Assembly: GCF_020329485.1 (NCBI RefSeq)
Contig: NZ_JAGKJI010000019.1
Span: 59,949-123,948, forward strand
Length of the DNA stretch: 64,000 bases
Reading direction: 5' to 3'
Origin: Bradyrhizobium cenepequi
Lineage (GTDB): Bacteria; Pseudomonadota; Alphaproteobacteria; Rhizobiales; Xanthobacteraceae
In this document: positions 1-7,232 of the stretch, in pieces
Position numbering within the stretch: the stretch's first letter is position 1
Layout: every line of letters begins with the position of its first letter
Notes under the pieces: model-generated
Databases searched by the model: none
What the model was told of the DNA's origin: nothing
The model's input: only the letters and a program-made list of their open reading frames with translations
Position numbers and translations under genes: made by a program

Positions 1-202
1 GCGCGGACCTGCAACACGCTCGCCGTGATGGCCGGATCGAGATGGTTGAGTTGGCCGATAGATCGGCCAGCAGCGGCCCAGGGATGGCCGACGCCGTGAC
101 GGCCAGCTCGGCAAGGTGGAGCGAGCCCGACGCATGGGCGAGGCTCTGCGCGAAGCCGAGGAAGCATGTTTCGAGATCGGCCGGGGTGATGATGTAGGAC
201 AT
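1..202 (-). CDS. Hypothetical protein, N-terminal part only
   Basis: A minus-strand reading frame starts at ATG 202-200 and runs off the left edge, giving 67 residues (MSYIITPADLETC...). The start is supported by a GAGGAG Shine-Dalgarno about 6 bases upstream. The N-terminal half is acidic to neutral and probably helical. I do not recognise a family. It lies downstream of the VapE gene on the same strand and so probably belongs to the same minus-strand operon of island 1. Confidence 0.5.
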   Translation of the reverse strand, partial: MSYIITPADLETCFLGFAQSLAHASGSLHLAELAVTASAIPGPLLADLSANSTISIRPSRRACCRSA

Positions 203-310
203 TGGGTTACTCCTCGTTGTTGGTGACAGATGACAGGTGGTGGGCACTTTCACTCTTTGGATCGCAAGAAAGCCGCGCGTCGCGGCTCCCCGACGGGGCC
301 GCCAGCGCAG

Positions 311-547
311 CCAGTGCACCACTTGCACCAGTCATTTTGGCCTTTCCTAAACTCCTATAGAAACGCTACTCCTAAACCCTCTTAAGAACTTAACTGGTGA
401 TACTGGTGCAGTGGTGATTAAGCCTGCGGCACAGCGGTTTCTTGCATCACCACTGCGTCGCTGGCGACTGGTGCGGGCCGCCGAAAACTGGTGATGTTGC
501 TGTCCGGCTCGGCCTCGGCGGCCTCTTAAGCCGCCTCCTGACTGGTG
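311..547. other. Iteron-like repeat cluster, candidate replication origin of island 1
   Basis: The 7-mer ACTGGTG occurs at 393, 402, 467, 487 and 541, and its complement CACCAGT at 326. Related CAGTGGTG and CACCACTG words lie between them. An AT-richer stretch (about 332-395) sits inside the cluster. The cluster overlaps the last codons of the VapE gene and the space after it. A repeat array plus an AT-rich stretch beside a replication gene is the usual layout of satellite and phage origins. This is inference from layout only. Confidence 0.4.
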
Positions 548-1845
548 CACCGGGCGTCCATCTCCAGTTCCCTCTCGGTTGGCACGCGAGCGTACTTCCA
601 GACCCGCTTCTTCACTTTCTCGCCCTGCACCTTGGCCGTGATGGTGACCTGCTTCCTGTTCCAGCCGAGCCGCCCCATGCAGCGGGCGACGCGGTTCATG
701 GCGGTCTGATCCCACTTCTGCTCATCGAGGCCGATGGCATTCGTGAACACGAAGTGGATGTCGACTTGGTACGCCGGGTTATCCATCTCCGGCTGGTGCA
801 GGCGGCTGTCGAGGTAATCGGCAATCAGCGGCTCCCAGGGGTCGCTTTGGTAACGCGCCTCCTGCTCATCCTTGGCGATGGCGGCAGCGGCCTTGCCGGT
901 TTTGTTTTCGGTGAACCACCACGGCGCGCCAGCTTCATAGAGGACGCGCGCTCCAGCCCAGAGCATGTCGCGGTCACGCTGCAAGCCCTCGATGTCGATC
1001 TTGGTCACCCTGACCGGCTGGAACCGGCGCGCACCGGTCGCATCCTTGAGATAGTTCGCCTCGTTCGTCGTTCCGATGAAGATGCAACTGCGCGGGCGCT
1101 CGATGACACGACGCCCATAGGGCGGCCGGAAGCGGTCATCGGTGCGCGAGATGAATGCCTTGATCTTGGACGCCTCGCTCTTGGTCATCGCGTCCAGTTC
1201 GCCAGCCTCGATGCACCAGACCCCGGCGCACTGCATGGCGGCATCCTTGCTGCCGAAGTCCTCGATGTCGTCGGTGAACCATGGATAGTACAGCGTCTTG
1301 ATGGCAGTCGATTTCATCAACCCCTGCGGGCCTTCGAAGATTGGCATGTCATCGACCTTGCAGCCTGGATCGAAAATCCGGGCGACGCTGGCGATCATCA
1401 TGTTACGCCCGACCAGCTTGGTGTACTCCGATTGCTCGGCGCCGAAATAAGTCGAGAGCATCGTGTCGAGCCGCGCAACGCCATCATGCTCAACGCTGAG
1501 CAGATAGTCCTGCACGGGATGAAAGCTACGGTCCCGCGCCACCAGTTCAACGGCCTGCGCCGTCACGGCGGGCGTCACAGCGATGGCTTCCTTGGTCTGC
1601 AGCCAATGCGTCGCGGCAATGTCGTCCTGGTCGGTCCATGGACGCGGCTGAAAATCCGCTTCTTCGATAATCGGCGCCCACGGCGGCACGCCGATCAGCA
1701 TCGTCTGATGCGCGAACACGTCAAATGCCAGCACGCCGCGCCAGCACGGCGCACCACGCAACGCAATCACGACGTTAGCAAGCAGAGGTTTGGGGATGTC
1801 GTTCTTGGCGCGGATCAACTCGGCGCGCCAGCCGGTCTTGTCCAT
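526..1845 (-). CDS. VapE-family P-loop helicase/ATPase
   Basis: This 439-aa protein belongs to the virulence-associated E family (VapE, PF05272), superfamily 3-like replication ATPases found in phages, satellites and pathogenicity islands. It shows the family Walker A GPQGLMKST (about residues 172-180), a Walker B region ending GELDAM (about 213-220), and the conserved ISRTDDRFRPPYGRR and ARRFQPV stretches. Length is normal for the family. The ATG at 1845 (MDKTGWRAEL) is preferred over an upstream GTG because it aligns with the family N terminus and lies 4 bases after the stop of a small upstream frame. It probably drives replication of island 1. An iteron-like cluster overlaps its 3' end. 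Confidence 0.9.
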   Translation of the reverse strand: MDKTGWRAELIRAKNDIPKPLLANVVIALRGAPCWRGVLAFDVFAHQTMLIGVPPWAPIIEEADFQPRPWTDQDDIAATHWLQTKEAIAVTPAVTAQAVELVARDRSFHPVQDYLLSVEHDGVARLDTMLSTYFGAEQSEYTKLVGRNMMIASVARIFDPGCKVDDMPIFEGPQGLMKSTAIKTLYYPWFTDDIEDFGSKDAAMQCAGVWCIEAGELDAMTKSEASKIKAFISRTDDRFRPPYGRRVIERPRSCIFIGTTNEANYLKDATGARRFQPVRVTKIDIEGLQRDRDMLWAGARVLYEAGAPWWFTENKTGKAAAAIAKDEQEARYQSDPWEPLIADYLDSRLHQPEMDNPAYQVDIHFVFTNAIGLDEQKWDQTAMNRVARCMGRLGWNRKQVTITAKVQGEKVKKRVWKYARVPTERELEMDARCTSQEAA

Positions 1846-1849
1846 GTGA

Positions 1850-2008
1850 TTAGGCTCCACCTCGCACGTTGGCGAGCACGCTTCGGTTATCGGAGACTGT
1901 TTCTCTTTCTGTTTTCTGTTTCGCTGGTCGCTGTTCGCTGGTCTTCGATTTGCTGTTTGCGAGTTGCTGGTTTCTGCTTCGTGCTTGCTGTTTTCTGGTC
2001 AACGCCAT
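1850..2008 (-). CDS. Possible small basic Gln/Lys/Arg-rich protein (52 aa)
   Basis: The frame MALTRKQQARSRNQQ... ends at a TAA 4 bases before the VapE ATG, so the two could be translationally coupled. It is rich in Gln, Lys, Arg and Ser and has no hydrophobic core. No good Shine-Dalgarno precedes it. The DNA is built of degenerate GCTGGT/GCTGTT words on the plus strand (about 1898-2010), so the frame may simply reflect a repeat-rich leader or a second repeat array next to the helicase gene. Confidence 0.3.
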   Translation of the reverse strand: MALTRKQQARSRNQQLANSKSKTSEQRPAKQKTERETVSDNRSVLANVRGGA

Positions 2009-2116
2009 GCCATGTTGCTGGCGCCGGAGATCGTTGAGCTAACAAGAGTCGCGTTCGGTCGGTAAGTTCACAACCCGCAAATTTCGCGTTTGAAAACTGA
2101 AATTTCGTGGTGGAGA

Positions 2117-2524
2117 TCAGCCCGTGAATTTGCGGACATCGCGCTTGCTCAATCCGATCATCGCGTTCGGCGACGGTCGGCGATGCGGCTCAACCGTGAG
2201 TCGGAGCAGCAAGGCGGCCAAGAGCAACGCGCCATTGCTCACGTAGTGGCGCATCCCATTCCTACCGCCCCAGCGCTCGGCTTCGTGCTTGAGCCAGTAA
2301 GAAGAGAATGTGCCCTTCTTCGTCGGACGAAACATGCGCAGAAAGGCCATTGCAGTCGCGACTTCGTCGGACCGGATCGGGTTCGGCTCCACCTCGCGAG
2401 AACCCCGATAGTGCCGCAAACCATATGCGCACAACTGCGGAAAGCGGCGGTACGCCGCCAACGTTTCGCTCGACAATTCGACATCAGTCGAAGTATATTC
2501 GTCGTCATCCATTCGGCTGTCCAT
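2117..2524 (-). CDS. Hypothetical phage protein, first gene of the minus operon
   Basis: This 135-aa protein begins MDSRMDDDEYTSTDVELS. The start is supported by an AGGAG about 13 bases upstream; a second ATG four codons in is possible. A longer frame upstream would read through a terminator hairpin, so it is rejected. The C-terminal half contains a mostly hydrophobic helix (residues about 95-115, NGALLLAALLLRL) followed by basic residues. I do not recognise the family. It precedes the VapE gene on the same strand and lies divergent from the head-gene operon, so an early replication or regulatory role is plausible but unproven. Confidence 0.6.
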   Translation of the reverse strand: MDSRMDDDEYTSTDVELSSETLAAYRRFPQLCAYGLRHYRGSREVEPNPIRSDEVATAMAFLRMFRPTKKGTFSSYWLKHEAERWGGRNGMRHYVSNGALLLAALLLRLTVEPHRRPSPNAMIGLSKRDVRKFTG

Positions 2525-2546
2525 GGCTGTTTTGGGTCTCCTTCCT

Positions 2547-2582
2547 GACCGCCCCGGCCGCCCCGTCGGGGCGGTCTTTTTT
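2547..2582 (+). terminator. Strong intrinsic terminator, plus strand
   Basis: A perfect 10-bp stem (GACCGCCCCG / CGGGGCGGTC) with a 10-base loop is followed by six T residues at 2577-2582. No plus-strand gene is seen upstream of it, so it may shield the head operon from read-through or end an RNA antisense to the minus-strand operon. Confidence 0.75.
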
Positions 2583-2605
2583 GCGGTTAAGGCTATACGT
2601 CCTGA

Positions 2606-2635
2606 CTTGTAACGCACTGCGCATTACGTTACAAG
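2606..2635. promoter_or_regulatory. Palindromic operator upstream of the head-gene operon
   Basis: Perfect inverted arms CTTGTAACG (2606-2614) and CGTTACAAG (2627-2635) are separated by 12 bp, itself partly symmetric. The site lies between the divergent minus operon and the MerR/Nu1-like gene that starts at 2666. Operators of MerR-like proteins are commonly such palindromes. It could equally be a binding site for a phage repressor outside the window. Confidence 0.5.
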
Positions 2636-2665
2636 GTATTCGTAATCCCGAATTGGGGGAGACCC

Positions 2666-3133
2666 ATGAAATTCGATATCAAAGCGAAGCGCTTTACGTC
2701 TGACGTCGTAGCCGCTGCGGCTGGCTGCTCGGAAGCAACGCTTCGTCAATGGCGCAATCGGTACGGCTTCCTCGAAGACACCGTGACCGGCGGCATGGAA
2801 GTCAAATATTTTTCGCTGCTGGACGTTTGTATCGTCCGCGCAGTGAAGGTCATGACGGCCCATGGCCTCGGCGCCGCCGACGCGATCTGGATCGCCCATC
2901 ATCCCTTTGGGGTCGGCGTGGCACTTCGTTCTCTGCTGAGCGAGGTCGAAGGTGTTCCGACTTTGCTCGGCATTCAGCCGGGCAATCGCGACAAGGGCGA
3001 GAAGTTCACCTTCAGCCTTTTCCGCTCCAAACAGTTCGCTGCAACGATGGCTGATAGCGGTGGCATCATGACCGTTTTCGATCTGGACGCTGTCAACCAA
3101 CACGTCCTCAAGTTCTTCGATCGGCAGAAGTAA
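2666..3133 (+). CDS. MerR/Nu1-like winged-helix DNA-binding protein
   Basis: This 155-aa protein has an N-terminal helix-turn-helix of MerR type (about residues 10-50: SDVVAAAAGCSEATLRQWRNR, then a wing ending VKYFSLLDV). The C-terminal 100 residues are not recognised. A GGGGGAGA Shine-Dalgarno precedes the ATG. Its stop overlaps the portal gene start (TAATG), so it is the first gene of the head operon. Two readings are possible: a regulator of that operon acting at the palindrome 31 bp upstream, or a small terminase, because lambda Nu1 uses the same winged-helix fold and sits in this position. Gene order leaves both open. Confidence 0.65.
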   Translation: MKFDIKAKRFTSDVVAAAAGCSEATLRQWRNRYGFLEDTVTGGMEVKYFSLLDVCIVRAVKVMTAHGLGAADAIWIAHHPFGVGVALRSLLSEVEGVPTLLGIQPGNRDKGEKFTFSLFRSKQFAATMADSGGIMTVFDLDAVNQHVLKFFDRQK

Positions 3134-4545
3134 TGAACATCCTTCGCCGCACCAAGAACGCCCTGCGCGCCGCCGTGCGCTCCTTCAGCGGCTATGACAT
3201 CACCGGCGGCTCTGGCCGCTGGCCGTCGAGCTACGCGCTGCACGCGCCGATCAGCCAGCAGCTCGCCGCTAGTCGGCTGGCGTCGCGCAAGATCGCGCAT
3301 CAGAGCGAGAACAACGCGCTGGTCGCCAGCATCATCCAGCACAGCGTGACCGCAATCGTCGGTGACGGTCCGACCGTGCGACCGGCGCATCCTGATCCCG
3401 AGATCGCCGCGCAACTGCAGGCGGCATGGAATGTGTTCTATACGAAGAGCGACATCGAGGGCACGATGTCGCTCGGCGGCTATCTCTCCCGCGTCGCGCG
3501 CGGCTTTTACGTTGATGGCGAGAGCTTCACCCAGCTTGTGGTCGATCCCAACACCATGCGCTTGCAACTGCGGCTGCTGACGGCCGATCAAGTTGACTCC
3601 AGCAAGACGCTGCCGTCGCTCGGCATGACCGGCGACATGCCGATGATCGTCGCAGGCGTCGAGTTCGATGCTGACGGTCGTCGTGTTGCTTTTTGGGTAT
3701 TTCGCACGCCTCCCGATGCGCCGTTTGCGAGCGTCGCGCCCGCCGTGCGCGTGTCCGCGCTCGATATCTGTCACGTCTTTGAGCCGCGCTTCCCTGGCGT
3801 GCCGCGCGGCATGTCGCCGCTGGCGCCGATCGCGGGGCTCGCGCTGCAGCTCGATGAGGCGGTCGACGCTTCCATCGTCAAGCTGAAGACCACCGCGCTG
3901 GTGACGATGCTGCTGCGCGATCTCGATGGCGCCATGCCGTTCGATGAGACCACCAATCCAAACGCGCTGTTTCTTGAACCCGGCGCGGTGATGCGCCTGC
4001 CGCCCGGCACTGAAGCGAGCTTTCCGCCGATCTCGGAAATGAGCACGGTCGCCGAAGTGATGAGCTACATCGCCCGGCAAATCTGCGCGGGCGCGGGCGT
4101 GCCGTATTTTCTGGCGGCTGGCGATCTCGCCTCCGTCAATTTTTCGGCGGGCAAGTTGGGGATGGCATCGTTCCAGCGCCGCGTGAAGGCAATTCAACAG
4201 AACCACATTGTTGCGCAACTGCTCAATCCGATCTGGGACCGCATTGTCTTGCTTGAAGTGCTGAGCGGTCGCATGCGCGCGCCCGACTATGAGAGCAATC
4301 CCGAGCACTACGGCGCGACCTTCCTGTTCCCGGGCTGGCCGCCGATCGATGAATTGAAAGCCGCCAAGGCCAACACGTTGAACCTCGCCGCCAAGGTCAA
4401 GTCGCGCGAAGAAATCATCGCCGAGAACGGCCGCGACGTCGCCGATGTCGATGCTGAAATCCAAAACGACCCTTACGCCGACGATCTGTCGGCGAGTGCC
4501 ACCAACATCACCAATCAGAACGAACCGGAGAATGCGAATGTGTAG
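3133..4545 (+). CDS. Phage portal protein, lambda family
   Basis: This 470-aa protein is a lambda gpB-type portal, which forms the dodecameric DNA gate at one vertex of the prohead. The ATG overlaps the preceding stop. Family landmarks include the N-terminal YALHAPISQQLAASRLASRKIA region, the central PRGMSPLAP turn, and QICAGAGVPYFLAAGDLASVNFSAGKLG near residue 320-345, typical of lambda portals. Length is close to the usual 480-530 aa. Its 3' end overlaps the protease-capsid gene by 8 bp. No large terminase gene lies upstream, which is unusual because terL normally precedes the portal. Confidence 0.93.
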   Translation: MNILRRTKNALRAAVRSFSGYDITGGSGRWPSSYALHAPISQQLAASRLASRKIAHQSENNALVASIIQHSVTAIVGDGPTVRPAHPDPEIAAQLQAAWNVFYTKSDIEGTMSLGGYLSRVARGFYVDGESFTQLVVDPNTMRLQLRLLTADQVDSSKTLPSLGMTGDMPMIVAGVEFDADGRRVAFWVFRTPPDAPFASVAPAVRVSALDICHVFEPRFPGVPRGMSPLAPIAGLALQLDEAVDASIVKLKTTALVTMLLRDLDGAMPFDETTNPNALFLEPGAVMRLPPGTEASFPPISEMSTVAEVMSYIARQICAGAGVPYFLAAGDLASVNFSAGKLGMASFQRRVKAIQQNHIVAQLLNPIWDRIVLLEVLSGRMRAPDYESNPEHYGATFLFPGWPPIDELKAAKANTLNLAAKVKSREEIIAENGRDVADVDAEIQNDPYADDLSASATNITNQNEPENANV

Positions 4546-6358
4546 TTCGCCAGCTATCCTTTCAGTTGGAAACAAGTTGCCAACTGGAAACAATTTACCA
4601 GTTGAGCTCAACTTATTCTTGCGCGAAAGCGCCATCAATCTTGAACATCGCGACGCCATCCCGCGCCCGCGCTCGTTCGATGAAGACAACCTGACGATCG
4701 AAGCCGTGATCGCGTCGACCACGCCCGTGCGTCGTCGTGATGCGCGCGGCGAGTTTCTGGAAATTCTCGACCCGGTCGGTCTCGACGTTGCGACGACGCG
4801 GGGCGCGTCCGTGCTGAACAGCCATGATCAATCCAGCCTCGACGCCGTGCTCGGCTCGCTCGACGACGTTCGTGTCGAGGGCAACGAAGTGATCGCGCGC
4901 ATCCGCTTCTCGTCGCGCCCGGAGATCGCGCCCATTGTTCAAGACGTGCGCGACGGCATCCTGCGCAGCTTGAGTGTCGGTTACCAAGTCGATCAATGGA
5001 AGGCTGGCAAGGATGCCAACGGCGTGCGCACCATGACCGCGGTGCGGTGGTCGGTGCGCGAGGCGAGCTTCGTGGCGGTGCCTGCTGACCCGACCGCGCG
5101 GACGCGCTCGGCGAATGACGACCGCGCCATCCGCGAGCTTGGCCGTCGCGCTGGTGCATCGGTCGAGCGCGTCGATGCCCTGATCGAACTCGGCGCCAGC
5201 ATCGACGATGCGCGCCGCGCTTTTCTCAATGACATGCTGCAGCGGAACGTTGTCGTTCACAGCAGCCGAACGGAGCACAACGTGATCACCCTCGACAATC
5301 CCGAAACCTTCGTCCGCGCGGCGGGCGAAGCCCTCTATCAACGCATTGCGCCGAGCCATTCCCCGAGCGGTCCGGCACGCCAGTACATCGGCCTGCGCAT
5401 CGCCGATCTCGCGGGCGAGGTTCTGCGCCGTAACGGCATCACCACCACCGGCATGACCGGCGAGACCATGATCACCCGCGCGCTGCACTCGACGAGCGAC
5501 TTCGCCCTGATCTTGGGCGACACGGTCGGGCGCACGCTGCGCGCCGCCTATCAGTCGGCGCCGTCCGGCATCCGTCAGCTCGCGCGCGAAACCAGCGCGC
5601 AGGACTTCCGTAAGAAGACCCGCCTGCAGCTCGATGCCAGCGGCTTCACGCTGGCGAAGGTGAACGAGACCGGCGAGTTCACCATGGGCACGATGGAAGA
5701 GAGCGGCGAGAGCTACGCCGTCGACAGCTACGGCAAGATTTTCGGCATCTCGCGCAAGGCGCTGGTGAACGATGATCTCGGCGCCTTCGCTGATTTGTCG
5801 CGGCGGCTCGGTCAGGCGGCGGGCGCGTTCGAGGCGCAGTTCCTGGTCGACCTCGTGGTCGCCAACAGCGGCCTTGGCCCGGTGATGAGCGACGCGAAGA
5901 AGCTGTTCGATGCCGCCCATGGCAACATCGCGGCGTCCGGCGCGGCGCCGAGCGAGACCACGTTGTCGGCGGCACGGCTCGCGATGCGCAAGCAGACCGC
6001 CAAGGGCGGCGGCTTGATCTCGGTGACGCCGCGCTTCCTGTTGGCACCGCCTGATCTCGAAACGTCATGCGAGAAGCTGTTGACCGCCATCCAGGCGACC
6101 ACGACTGACGACGCCAACCCGTTCGCCCGCCTGTCCCTGGTGATCGAACCGCGCCTCGCCAGCGCCACGCGCTGGTATTTGGTCGCGGATGCGAGCGAGA
6201 TCGATGGCCTGGAGTATGCGTACTTGGCTGGCGCGCCCGGCTCGCAGATCGAAACCCGCGCGGGCTTCGAAGTCGATGGCGTGCAGGTCAAGGTGCGGCT
6301 CGACTTCGGCGCGGGCTTTGTCGACTGGCGTGGCTGGTTCACCAACGCGGGCGCGTGA
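4538..6358 (+). CDS. Prohead protease / major capsid protein fusion
   Basis: This 606-aa protein joins an N-terminal prohead protease to a C-terminal HK97-fold capsid protein, an arrangement known from some alphaproteobacterial prophages. The protease half (about residues 30-210) shows His96 in VLNSHD and Ser144/Ser146 in LRSLSVGY, the likely catalytic residues. The capsid half (about 300-606) contains the STSDFALILGDTVGRTL and EFTMGTMEESGESYAVDSYGKIFGISRKALVNDD stretches. The ATG at 4538 is chosen because GGAG lies 7 bases upstream; an ATG at 4532 is possible. Residues 8-22 come from an AT-richer stretch with an 18-bp imperfect direct repeat. Self-cleavage presumably frees the capsid subunit. 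Confidence 0.9.
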   Translation: MCSSPAILSVGNKLPTGNNLPVELNLFLRESAINLEHRDAIPRPRSFDEDNLTIEAVIASTTPVRRRDARGEFLEILDPVGLDVATTRGASVLNSHDQSSLDAVLGSLDDVRVEGNEVIARIRFSSRPEIAPIVQDVRDGILRSLSVGYQVDQWKAGKDANGVRTMTAVRWSVREASFVAVPADPTARTRSANDDRAIRELGRRAGASVERVDALIELGASIDDARRAFLNDMLQRNVVVHSSRTEHNVITLDNPETFVRAAGEALYQRIAPSHSPSGPARQYIGLRIADLAGEVLRRNGITTTGMTGETMITRALHSTSDFALILGDTVGRTLRAAYQSAPSGIRQLARETSAQDFRKKTRLQLDASGFTLAKVNETGEFTMGTMEESGESYAVDSYGKIFGISRKALVNDDLGAFADLSRRLGQAAGAFEAQFLVDLVVANSGLGPVMSDAKKLFDAAHGNIAASGAAPSETTLSAARLAMRKQTAKGGGLISVTPRFLLAPPDLETSCEKLLTAIQATTTDDANPFARLSLVIEPRLASATRWYLVADASEIDGLEYAYLAGAPGSQIETRAGFEVDGVQVKVRLDFGAGFVDWRGWFTNAGA

Positions 6359-6360
6359 TC

Positions 6361-6564
6361 ATGACCGACATCGCGGAATTGCAGGCGCGCCTGGAAGAGT
6401 TGAAGCGCGCCTATCACAGCGGCGCGCGCTCGATCGCCTATGAAGGCAAGTCGATCGCTTACGGCAGCGCCGATGAACTGCGCGGCGCCATTGCCTCCCT
6501 GGAAGCCGAACTCGGCACGTCACGGCCGACCGTCGGCGTGGTGAGGAGTTCGAAAGGATACTGA
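6361..6564 (+). CDS. gpW-like phage head-tail joining protein
   Basis: This 67-aa protein starts MTDIAELQARLEELKRAYHSGARSIAYEGKSIAYGSADELRGAIASLEAEL, the compact two-helix/beta-hairpin pattern of lambda gpW. gpW completes the filled head and forms the site where the tail attaches. The ATG lies 2 bases after the capsid stop. It is the last gene of the head operon; the expected next genes (tail completion, tube, tape measure) are missing. That absence is the main reason to suspect a tail-borrowing satellite. Confidence 0.82.
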   Translation: MTDIAELQARLEELKRAYHSGARSIAYEGKSIAYGSADELRGAIASLEAELGTSRPTVGVVRSSKGY

Positions 6565-6957
6565 GATCGGGCAACAGGCAAATAAATGAGGGCGCTTGCG
6601 GCCCCGTCCGAAAACGGAAGCTGACCTCCCGGAGCCTGTGCTCGGTGATAGATGAGCGGGTCAAGGTCAGCGCGGGCCGCAGTTATCGCCTGGGTGGGCT
6701 AGCTGCGACACATGTGTCGCATTTGAGAAGGCGTGTCGGCAAGGTGCGCTCGTCCACCGGTTGCTGTTCACAGGCGCGACCAACCAAATTCCGTTTTCCA
6801 CCACGACCTGTGTTTCTCAACCGCGTTTTCGACCGCGATTTGCATCCGGTGACTTCCCGAAACAGCGGGGATTTGTTTCCGTCCTCATGCGCTCACCACC
6901 GCCGTGAGTCAGGACAATACGTTTAGAGTCAGAGACGGGACACCGAGACGAAACACC
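6565..6957. other. Intergenic gap, no gene seen
   Basis: About 390 bases between the gpW-like gene and the excisionase-like gene hold no convincing reading frame on either strand. No clear intrinsic terminator follows the head operon. The tract may be the scar where later head or tail genes were lost, and it should contain the promoter of the HTH gene at 6958. Confidence 0.5.
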
Positions 6958-7230
6958 ATGAGCAGATTGAGCGTGAGGAAAGCTGCCGCGCACGACGCTG
7001 GTCCGACTGGCGATGACCGCAAGCGCAAGCAACACGCAGCCGCCGCCCCGGAAAAGCTCGCCTTCACGATCCAAGAGGCCGTGCTGGTGTCGTCGCTGGG
7101 GCAAACGTCGCTCTATAAGGCGATCAAGGACGGGCAGTTGACGGCGCGCAAATACGGCACGCGCACGATCATCACGCGCGCCGACCTGACCACGTTCCTG
7201 GCAAACCTGCCGCCCACCAGCCCCGCCTAA
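6958..7230 (+). CDS. Excisionase-like HTH protein
   Basis: This 90-aa protein has a basic N-terminal tail and a MerR-like HTH (residues about 37-80: TIQEAVLVSSLGQTSLYKAIKDGQLTARKYGTRTIITRADLTTFLANLP), the excisionase/AlpA-type fold. The ATG at 6958 is preferred over an upstream in-frame codon because the conserved domain lies entirely after it. It ends 2 bp before the 3' end of the convergent integrase gene. It likely binds the att region to direct excision, or activates island genes as AlpA does. Confidence 0.75.
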   Translation: MSRLSVRKAAAHDAGPTGDDRKRKQHAAAAPEKLAFTIQEAVLVSSLGQTSLYKAIKDGQLTARKYGTRTIITRADLTTFLANLPPTSPA

Positions 7231-7232
7231 CA

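Noticed and set aside
442..2037. Long plus-strand frame opposite the VapE gene
   Set aside because: It is antisense to a clear VapE protein, has no family-like pattern and arises from high GC content.
2974..4722. Long minus-strand frame opposite the portal gene
   Set aside because: It is a mirror of the portal and capsid coding sequence with Arg/His-rich low-complexity translation and no start signal.
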